A stretch of 64,000 nucleotides of DNA from Archivesica marissinica (taxonomy: Eukaryota > Mollusca > Bivalvia > Venerida > Vesicomyidae), in assembly GCA_014843695.1 (NCBI GenBank), contig CM026390.1:100179915-100243914 (forward strand), read 5' to 3'. Of the stretch, positions 57,502 through 64,000 are shown in pieces. Within the stretch, counting starts at the first letter, position 1; each line of letters begins with the position of its first letter. Both the position numbers and the translations under genes were made by a program. The notes beneath the pieces are model-generated. The model made no database searches and had not been told where the DNA came from. It saw only the letters and a program-made list of their open reading frames with translations.

Positions 57502-58983
57502 ATGGAATATAACGACAAAAAAGTTATATTTCGACATCCAAGCAATATATATGTTGCGGGTCCTAGCGGTAGCGGTAAAACGTTTACAGTTGGTAAAATA
57601 GTCAAATATAGAAAAGAAATATTTGACAAACCTATAGACCACGTATATTGGTGTTATAAAGAATGGCAATATCAATACGATATTGTTAAACAAGACGATA
57701 TAGACGATCAACAGATAACATTTATTGACGGAATACCCGAAGATGATGATACATATTTCCCAATGTCACCCGATAAACCATATATGATAATATTTGATGA
57801 CATGATGGGTACAGAATATGAGAATAAAATTGTATCATGGTTTACGCGTAAAGGTCATCATAGAGGAGCTACGTGTATATATATATCTCAAAATTTATAT
57901 CAACAAAGTAAACATTCTAGAAATATAAATTTAAATTCGAAATATATGTTATTATTTAAAAATAGTAGAGATAAAGGTCAAATAAAAGTATTAGAAACAC
58001 AATCCCAAATAAAACATTTAGTAGAAGCCTATAATAATGCTACCAATACATCATACGGTTATTTATTAGTAGACTTTCATCCGATGACTAATGAAAAATA
58101 TAGATTAAAAATTGATATATTTCCTCATAAAGATTGTATAGGACCTACAATATATATATATAAAATGAATATATATAATTTAATAAAGCTTTTATTGAAG
58201 GAACAAAATCCGGATAAACGCGAACAATTATTAACAACTAGTAATAATCGTTTAACGAAATGGTTTATAGCTATAGCTAAAAGTATATTAGATGATGAAA
58301 TATCGATGCCTAAACAAACGCTAAAATTTATGAAAAAACATGAAAATACTATAAAAGCTATAGGAGATCAAAATACTTCTATGGCTGATAGAAAAAAATT
58401 AATACTTACTAAAGGAGGTAGCGGATTTTTAGGAGGCGTAATGTTACGTACATTTATTAATTGGAAAATTAATAAAAAAGTATCCGTTAGTAAACCTAAA
58501 AAGCTTAAGAAAGTATCCGTTAGTAAACCTAAAAAGCCTAAAAAAGTAACCGTTAAAAAACCTAAAATGAAAAAATCTAATAATTCGATAATAGCTGATG
58601 TTGTGTCATCATCATCATCATCATCATCACCGATTAAATCTATGATATTACAAACTATGACACCTATAGCATCACCATCATCATCATCATCATTATTAAG
58701 TATTAATATGCCTCAAGGATTTAGCCCCGATAATTACGATATTACTTCATGGTCACCGTTAAAGGAAACTAATAAAGTTGTTAAATTACATTCTATGAAT
58801 ACTTTTTTACAACGTATAACACCTACAAAAACGTACGTATCACCGACGTTAACTAATTTGAATAATATATACGATGATGATACAATAACATCAACGATTA
58901 ATAAGTTAACGGTACCCACAACGTTGTCAACACCACCGTTACTAGTTAATTTAAATGATAGCGATTTATCGCAATACTTATAA
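57502..58983 (+). CDS. Viral-type DNA-packaging ATPase fused to a duplicated small-protein module
   Basis: 493 residues from the first ATG; the frame is open 18 bases further upstream but without an ATG. Walker A is GPSGSGKT at residues 20-27, Walker B MIIFDDM at 95-101, and a polar sensor stretch ISQNL at 128-132 is followed by RNINLNSKYMLLFKNSRDKG. This is the pattern of the small HerA/FtsK-type ATPases that translocate DNA into capsids. The ATPase core seems to end near residue 220. From Met222 to about 325 the sequence resembles the separate 105-residue protein encoded at 59303-59620 and ends in KGGSGFLGG (304-312). A Lys-rich repeat (VSVSKPKK) and a Ser/Thr-rich tail follow, with poly-Ser runs encoded by TCA repeats. 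Confidence 0.82.
   Translation: MEYNDKKVIFRHPSNIYVAGPSGSGKTFTVGKIVKYRKEIFDKPIDHVYWCYKEWQYQYDIVKQDDIDDQQITFIDGIPEDDDTYFPMSPDKPYMIIFDDMMGTEYENKIVSWFTRKGHHRGATCIYISQNLYQQSKHSRNINLNSKYMLLFKNSRDKGQIKVLETQSQIKHLVEAYNNATNTSYGYLLVDFHPMTNEKYRLKIDIFPHKDCIGPTIYIYKMNIYNLIKLLLKEQNPDKREQLLTTSNNRLTKWFIAIAKSILDDEISMPKQTLKFMKKHENTIKAIGDQNTSMADRKKLILTKGGSGFLGGVMLRTFINWKINKKVSVSKPKKLKKVSVSKPKKPKKVTVKKPKMKKSNNSIIADVVSSSSSSSSPIKSMILQTMTPIASPSSSSSLLSINMPQGFSPDNYDITSWSPLKETNKVVKLHSMNTFLQRITPTKTYVSPTLTNLNNIYDDDTITSTINKLTVPTTLSTPPLLVNLNDSDLSQYL
58606..58694 (+). repeat. Two (TCA)n runs encoding poly-serine
   Basis: Trinucleotide tracts at 58606-58629 and 58672-58694 lie in frame within the ATPase gene's C-terminal tail, which is probably disordered. 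Confidence 0.9.
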
Positions 58984-59073
58984 ATTAACCATTTTTTAAA
59001 AAATACCCTGAATTATTTAGCTAATAAATACGATATGTAATTAATAATATACCTCATTTAACGTATTGATATC
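58984..59073 (+). terminator. 3' end of ATPase gene and leader of next gene
   Basis: Ninety noncoding bases with an AATAAA at 59023-59028, 40 bases after the ATPase stop. It is one of the few gaps between genes in this element, so a transcript end and new start here are plausible. Confidence 0.45.
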
Positions 59074-59277
59074 ATGGCAGGTAAACGTAGTAAATGTAGT
59101 AGAAGACGTTCTCGTAAACAACACGGCGGTAATATTAAACGCCGTAGTCATCGTCGTCGTCGTAGAAATCAACGAGGCGGTTTAATACCATTGCCATTGA
59201 TGACTTTAGGCGCTGGTCTATTAGCTCCTATTATAGCCGATGGTGTTAACGATATAGTAAAACGTTTCGGTATATAA
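59074..59277 (+). CDS. Arg-rich core-like protein with double GG sites
   Basis: 67 residues from an ATG. Residues 1-36 are strongly basic (KRSKCSRRRSRK, RRSHRRRRRNQR) and contain two Gly-Gly sites (KQHGG and NQRGG). The last 31 residues are hydrophobic, beginning LIPLPLMTLGAGLLAPIIA. This resembles DNA-condensing core peptides of adenovirus-like viruses, which are matured at Gly-Gly sites. The residue four before the cleavage point is Gln in both sites, so they do not fit the strict adenain consensus. Probably packaged with the genome; inference from composition and position. Confidence 0.6.
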   Translation: MAGKRSKCSRRRSRKQHGGNIKRRSHRRRRRNQRGGLIPLPLMTLGAGLLAPIIADGVNDIVKRFGI

Positions 59278-59302
59278 TATCATTATTATATTATTAGTTA
59301 TC

Positions 59303-59620
59303 ATGAAAGTACCGTTAATAAAACGTTACGGTAAAATGTTATTAGGTTTACGTAATAAACACGATACATTTAAACGTAATATTATTAAAAGTTGTAATAA
59401 ATGCCTAATAGATTGTATATGCGAATGTTGTCATAATGTATTAAAGGGTAATGTTAATATGAATAAGAGTCATAAGTCATCATTAAATCATTGGAGTAAG
59501 GATATACGTTTATTAGCCAATAAAAAAATAAGCACAAAACGTAAACGTAAAATATTAAACCCTAAATTAATAAATATATTAATTGATAGTATAAAAAATA
59601 AAGTAAAACATACAATATGA
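59303..59620 (+). CDS. Small Lys/Cys-rich conserved-type protein
   Basis: 105 residues. The core has CLIDCICECCHNVLKGNV (about residues 34-51), then IRLLANKKISTKRKRKIL (about 69-86), followed by a lysine-rich end. I associate this pattern with a small protein found repeatedly beside integrase and ATPase genes in metazoan virus-like elements; its role is unknown to me. The same layout, without the cysteines, appears in the C-terminal part of the ATPase gene. Here the usual Gly-Gly-hydrophobic ending is missing and replaced by NPKLINILIDS. Its stop overlaps the next gene's start (ATGATGA). Confidence 0.6.
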   Translation: MKVPLIKRYGKMLLGLRNKHDTFKRNIIKSCNKCLIDCICECCHNVLKGNVNMNKSHKSSLNHWSKDIRLLANKKISTKRKRKILNPKLINILIDSIKNKVKHTI

Positions 59621-60401
59621 TGAAAAAAATGGTCGTAGTTCCCGCGTCCGATGTAGATGAATTAAGACGATTACGTTTATATCAAAATGCTAAATTACCG
59701 CCTAAACCAGAAATAGTACAAACTATAAATATACAAAAAAATATCGATGATTTAATGAATGATCCTAATATAAATAATACCGATAAAATGTATCGCTATG
59801 CAGAATATATGTTAAAATATAATAATTTTAAAGATCAAGTTATTACCGATGCAACAACTACAGTTACACCACCTACAGATATACCCGCCAAACCACCTAC
59901 GTATGTACCCGATATAATAAAACCTATACCTACGGATAATGTACTTACAAATATACCTAAAAGTATGCGTATACCTGTAGGTAATTTATTAGAACAAATA
60001 AAAAATAATACAAATATTACATGGGATAATATAGGTGTTGTAAGTATTAATGGTAAAATTATAGATAATAGTAATATAACGGATATTATGAACGATGCGG
60101 CTAGAGAAAGAAAAACTAAAACAAATGCTATAGGATGGTTAGATGTTGCCGAAGAATTAATAAATAAAAATCAAAAAATAAATGTTGGTAATAAACGCTG
60201 GAGTAGTTACGTAAATAAGAATAAAAGAGGTAGTGATAAAATAAATACACCATCTAAGAATAAACAGTCATCGAAAAAACATAAAAAACTAAAAGCGATT
60301 ATATCGATGATAATGATGATGATTACTACGAATATAACGATATTATAACACCTATAAAAAAATCTAAAAGAGATAAACAACGATGGTCAAATTGGAAATA
60401 A
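59617..60401 (+). pseudogene. Unknown element protein, C-terminal frameshift
   Basis: The start ATG overlaps the previous stop. The open frame gives 243 residues to 60348: a helical N-terminal part (DELRRLRLYQNAK, DKMYRYAEYMLKYNN), a Pro-rich linker with PTDIPAKPPTYVPD, then GWLDVAEELINK. After about 60290 this frame becomes a poor Ile/Met/Thr run. An adjacent frame instead gives a highly acidic stretch and a basic, Trp-containing end stopping at 60401, which looks like the genuine C-terminus. A one- or two-base indel near the A-rich tract 60276-60300 would explain this. The position and order suggest a virion or assembly protein, but I do not recognise a fold. Confidence 0.6.
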
Positions 60402-61450
60402 TACATAAAATATTAAAAAATATTTATTACGATATTAAAAATCCTGCATACTTTTCAGGTATAGGTAAATTATATAAAGCTGGAAAAATATTATTTAAAA
60501 AATTAACTTTAAAAGATGTTAAAACGTGGTTATCTGAACAAAAAACCTATACATTACATAAGCCTATTGTAAGAAATTTTAAACGTAGAAAAACTATAGT
60601 CGCCGGTATAGATATACAATGGCAAGCTGATTTAGCTGATATGCAAAAATTTAGTAAATATAATAATGGTTATCGTTATTTATTATGCGTTATTGATGTA
60701 TTCTCTAAAATGGCTTGGGTAAAACCTATAAAAAATTATCTACAACATTAATTAAAACGTTTAATAATATATTAAATGAATCTCATAGAATACCTAAAAG
60801 TTTACAAACGGATAAAGGTAGCGAATTTATTAATAAACCATTTCAAAAGTTTTTAAAAAATAAACATATTCATTTTTTTACAACAGAAAACCCTGAAACT
60901 AAAGCTAGTGTTATTGAACGTTTTCTACGAACCCTTAAAGGTAAAATGTGGAAATATTTTACGTATAATAATACTAAAAAATATATAGATGTATTACAAT
61001 ATCTTATAAATAATTATAATCGATCAAAGCATAGTTCTACGGGTTATAAACCTACAGTGGCTAATATCGGTAATGAACATATAATATCGAATAATATTAA
61101 TAATAATGAAATATCTAAAGATAATAAAACTATTAAAATAGGCGATCATGTTAGAATTAATAAAACTAAAAAACATTTTACTAAAGGTTATTTACCAAAT
61201 TGGACATTAGAATTATTTATTGTATATAAAGTTATTAATGGTTCTCCGATAACATTTAAGGTTCATGATTTGAACGGTGAGGAAATAAAAGGTTCATTTT
61301 ATAGAAATGAATTACAATTAATTAAAAATAAAAGGCGATTATGATATAGAGAAAATATTAAAACATAGAGTTATTATTTAAAAAGGTCGTAAAATTAAAG
61401 AAATATTTGTAAAGTGGAAAAGTTACGATAAGTCGTTTAACTCATGGATA
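60383..61450 (+). pseudogene. DDE integrase with chromodomain, interrupted
   Basis: Retrovirus-like integrase that would insert the element into host DNA. The first frame (60383-60751) carries an N-terminal region with YYDIKNPAYFSGIGKLY and the first catalytic Asp in IQWQADLADM. The second (60715-61344) carries LQTDKGSEF (second Asp) and KASVIERFLRTLK (Glu), 34 residues between them, then a beta-barrel-like C-terminal part with KGYLPNWT. The two frames change at the A-rich run near 60729-60740. A chromodomain follows in a third frame at about 61337-61450 (FVKWKSYDKSFNSWI) and is cut by a TAA at 61379-61381. Chromodomain-bearing integrases of this kind are annotated F54H12.3-like. As read, the gene cannot make one continuous protein. 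Confidence 0.85.
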
Positions 61451-61461
61451 AAAGTAAAAAT

Positions 61462-61710
61462 ATGGAAGATAGTATATCTATAGATAATAATCTTAATAAA
61501 TCTACAACAGGTTCATTAGTTAATAAATATAAAGATATATCGGGTCTATATAGATACACGGCTCAGATGTTACTCATCTATTGCGTATTTGCAGCTTCGG
61601 TATGGGGACTTACGTACGGCGATACAAATAATAAAGACGTTTGGCTAGTTCTTTTAAGTACAATAACGGGTATAGGCTTACCTTCGCCTAAAATATCGAA
61701 ACGAAGATAA
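61462..61710 (+). CDS. Small two-segment membrane protein
   Basis: 82 residues from ATG 61462 (MEDSISIDNN); an earlier ATG at 61444 overlaps the chromodomain coding end and would add six residues. There is a hydrophilic N-terminus, then hydrophobic segments TAQMLLIYCVFAASVWGLTY and DVWLVLLSTITGIGLPSP, and a basic tail. A short helical-hairpin membrane protein is a recurrent constituent of this kind of element as I remember it. The function is unknown; it could act in membrane penetration or release. The last base of its TAA is the A of the next ATG. Confidence 0.62.
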   Translation: MEDSISIDNNLNKSTTGSLVNKYKDISGLYRYTAQMLLIYCVFAASVWGLTYGDTNNKDVWLVLLSTITGIGLPSPKISKRR

Positions 61711-62575
61711 TGGAAGATTTCTATATAACCCTTATGAGCGATAGATCTTTAAATATATATCCTAATAATACGGTAGCTGAATTTAGATGTAAATTAGCTA
61801 AACCTATAACCTTAAATAAAAAAGAAGAATGGAGCGTAGCTCTAACCGAAATCACCTATCCGGGAGCTATATTAATTGTTATAGAAGGGGAACAACATTT
61901 TGACCTTACATTACCCGATGATATAGAAGTTTTAGAACCAGGTCCTTATAGAGGTAATATACCTCTAGGTTTTTATGATACACCTTTACAATTTATGCAA
62001 ATGATAAATGCTTGTATAAAAGATATATTAGTTAGTGTAATTAAAATAAGTATAACGGCTGTAATAGATAGAATACTTGAAACGGATAATGTACTTCAAA
62101 TATTACTTAAATTTCGTAGTAGTAATAGTGTATGCGAATTACATACAATACCCGTAAACGTTAATATAGGATTAACTTTTCATCCTAATATATGTAGAAA
62201 ATTAGGTTTTTTAAATGCTACTACAAATTATATTTTACGGCCTATAGATATAGAACCATCTCCTTTTAAAGAACCCGTTAATCTATTAATGATAGTTCTA
62301 TATACGTTTACATATATATTATAGAACCTGTAATGATATCTGATGGTGAAGAACAATTATTACGTGTTTTACCTTTTAAAGTTAAAACTAACGTTAATCA
62401 TTATAGTACTAATGAATTTCAACATGATCAATATATAAAAATAAATAGTAACCGTATAGATGAAATATATGTTAATATAAAAAACGTTTTAGGTAATAAT
62501 ATTCATTTCAATGATGGTAAGTGTATATTAACGTTACATTTTAGAAGAGACGCTATATTTAGTAATTTCGTATAA
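61710..62575 (+). pseudogene. Structural-type protein 1 (F54H12.2-like), one frameshift
   Basis: First frame 61710-62324 begins MEDFYITLMSDRSLNIYPNN and WSVALTEITYPG, then NIPLGFYDTPLQFMQMIN and FHPNICRKLGFL. After about 62270-62290 the coherent reading moves to the frame of 62333-62575, with EEQLLRVLPFK and IHFNDGKCILTLHFRR. This N-terminal FYITL...WEVALxEIxYP and C-terminal LHFRR architecture belongs to proteins annotated as uncharacterised F54H12.2-like in many invertebrate genomes. Given the neighbours I infer a capsid-type role; I cannot show a jelly-roll fold by eye. The stop and the next ATG overlap as TAATG. Confidence 0.65.
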
Positions 62576-63746
62576 TGGAACGTTCAGAAAATTTCTATAT
62601 TACATTAGATAGTCAACGTATTAAATTTAAATCTCAACAAGATAATAATAATGCTGATTTTAAAGTCTCTATACCTAACGGTATAACTCTAAGTAATGAT
62701 AACAAATGGGAAGTAGGTTTAGTCGATGGTATTATACCTAATAAAGTATTTAACATTACAGATTCAAACAATACATTTTTTTAGCTATTAGAAATGCTCA
62801 ATACCCCAAAAAAACGAATTGAACGAGGCTATAGAGATGTACCATTTCATAATGATTATGGATTTTTTAATAATCATTTTGATCATAAAATGAATTATAA
62901 TTATAGATATAACATATGTTGGCATTATAAATACTATACAGATGTTAATCATGAATATGGATATGATAGACATTCTGAGAGTCAATTTGCTAAAAAAAAA
63001 GGTGTAAAATACGTTATTATGGGGCCTAAGGACGATAATACTCCTAATAAATATTACGATAATGATTGCACATTATTACCATTTAAAATACCTAATGGAG
63101 TTTATAACGATTATAAAATCTTAACAAGTATTATGGAAGATAGCTGGAATAAAATGTTTGGTACTTTATGGGCATCTATGTCCTATAATCTTTGGGAAGC
63201 ATCGATTAACGATTGGGGTACTGGTATATATTTATCTTGGAAATATAACCATAATCCTTATTATATGTATTATAAGAAAAATCATTATCTTTAATATCAA
63301 ATACTCCAGAAAATATAGGTCTCTTAGTACCTACATTATTAGGTAATATGTTAGGTATCGATTCAAGTCAAGAAGTTATTAACTTAATTAATATACATAA
63401 TAATAAGAATAACAATTATTATTATGTATTCCCTAAAATGGATTGTTTTGTTCACGAACCATATTTATATTTAGGCCTTACAAACCTATACGTATATACA
63501 AATATCGTCGATTTTAGTATAGTAGGATCTGGACAATCGCAATTACTAAGACAATTTACGTATAATCAAGCTCCTAATGTAACTACACATAAAAGTATAC
63601 AATTTAAACATATACATTATTTACCTATTACAGATAAGCGTATAAACGATATATATATATTTATACGTAATGAATTAGGCGAAACTATTCATTTAACGGG
63701 TGATGTTTGTATAGTTAGGTTAGAATTTCGTAGAAGACCATTATGA
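62575..63746 (+). pseudogene. Structural-type protein 2, paralogue of protein 1, interrupted
   Basis: It starts MERSENFYITLDSQRIKFKS and WEVGLVDGIIPN, equivalent to the N-terminus of protein 1. It then meets TAG at 62782-62784. The same frame continues to 63294 with PFKIPNGVYNDYKILTSIME, which matches the mid-part of protein 1. The final part lies in another frame (63348-63746) with QLLRQFTYNQAPN and DVCIVRLEFRRRPL. The frame change falls around 63240-63300, and the region 62790-63000 is Asn/Tyr-rich and hard to align. Two tandem related genes suggest major and minor versions of one virion component. The stop overlaps the next start (ATGA). Confidence 0.6.
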
Positions 63747-64000
63747 ATATACCTGTCGTGTTAGGCAACGTGGTTATGGTTTAGGTGGAACATTAAAAAC
63801 TGTTGGTAGTAATCTTATACCTTATTTAGTCGATAATATGGCTAGTACTTTACTAATTGAAGTTACAGGCGGTATACATGATGTAATACAAAAACCTAAA
63901 ACATATAAACATATTGCTAAAAAAAGGGGTAAAAATGTACTTAAACACGTTACATCTAAATTATTAACCGATTTGAAAGAAGATAAATTAATGACTGCTC
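63743..64000 (+). CDS. Gly-rich virion-like protein, partial and with an early frame change
   Basis: ATG at 63743 overlaps the preceding TGA. That frame stops after 13 codons, but another frame is open from about 63757 to the window end, reading RQRGYGLGGTLKTVG, then SNLIPYLVDNMASTLL, and a Lys-rich stretch KPKTYKHIAKKRGKNVLKH. A single-base indel within the first ~20 bases would join start and body. Short Gly-rich plus hydrophobic plus basic proteins at this position recall minor virion proteins such as adenovirus pVI, but this is only a compositional likeness. The 3' end lies outside the window. Confidence 0.5.

Larger units (their letters stand above)
56875..64000. mobile_element. Integrated virus-like element (Polinton/adintovirus-related), left part
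   Basis: Seen: A/T-rich DNA with tightly packed or overlapping genes, a single short minus-strand gene, then a plus-strand series. The series is packaging-type ATPase, Arg-rich GG-containing protein, small Lys-rich protein, unknown protein, DDE integrase with chromodomain, small membrane protein, two related structural-type proteins and a Gly-rich protein. Known: a packaging ATPase, retrovirus-like integrase and virion-like genes together define Polinton/Maverick and adintovirus-type elements. Metazoan genomes also carry a group whose proteins are annotated F54H12.2-like and F54H12.3-like after C. elegans. Inferred: this belongs to that group. No terminal repeats, polymerase B or protease are visible; the left end may be in the gap and the right end is beyond the window. 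Confidence 0.82.

Noticed and set aside
60715..60751. Programmed ribosomal frameshift in the integrase gene
   Set aside because: There is no slippery heptamer plus clear downstream structure that I can see, and the same gene has a second frame change and a stop, so ordinary damage or sequence error is simpler.

Overview
The window looks like part of a marine invertebrate nuclear genome. I favour a lophotrochozoan, possibly a mollusc, but the lineage is inferred only from the style of its SINEs and genes. It has three parts: a spliced host gene swamped by minisatellites, a second near-identical copy of that gene, and, beyond an assembly gap, the left part of an integrated virus-like DNA element.

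Host gene: conventional ORFs miss it because its exons are short (62-192 bp) and separated by kilobases of tandem repeat. Reading canonical GT/AG boundaries with consistent phases recovers ten exons totalling 1158 coding bases (385 residues plus stop). The product is a coiled-coil protein that I identify as NUF2, an NDC80-complex kinetochore subunit. Only the first exon(s), perhaps 60-70 residues, were not found. Copy 1 occupies 1-21838 and enters the window inside its second visible exon. Copy 2 has exons at 28803-28882, 31089-31150 and 33260-51442.

Duplication: 1-25917 recurs at 31138-55874 as a direct repeat. The differences I see are mainly whole-unit changes in repeat arrays, a 1.63-kb transposon present only in copy 1 (about 16580-18208), a poly-T patch in copy 2 and rare substitutions. 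Both copies run into the same 20-bp array and then a gap of exactly 1000 Ns. This looks more like two haplotypes scaffolded in series than a real tandem duplication.

Repeats: almost every intron is dominated by a minisatellite (units of 23, 35, 37, 42-47, 44, 45, 48, 50, 66 and about 77 bp). The striking observation is that several units contain a copy of the neighbouring splice site plus the first or last 9-26 bases of the exon. The array runs directly into the exon, producing tens of decoy acceptors or donors. One exon is bracketed this way on both sides. Between arrays lie tRNA-derived SINEs, two pogo-like MITEs and small repeats.

Virus-like element (56875-64000, right end outside the window): it is AT-rich with compact, overlapping genes. 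One short gene points left; the rest point right. In order: packaging-type ATPase carrying an extra C-terminal module, Arg-rich core-like protein, small conserved-type protein, unknown protein, DDE integrase with chromodomain, small membrane protein, two tandem related structural-type proteins, and the start of a glycine-rich protein. The layout resembles metazoan Polinton/adintovirus-related elements, specifically the kind whose genes are often annotated 'F54H12.2-like' and 'F54H12.3-like'. At least five genes contain frameshifts or stops, several near A/T homopolymers, so both decay and unpolished sequence are possible. No DNA polymerase or protease gene is visible in the part present.
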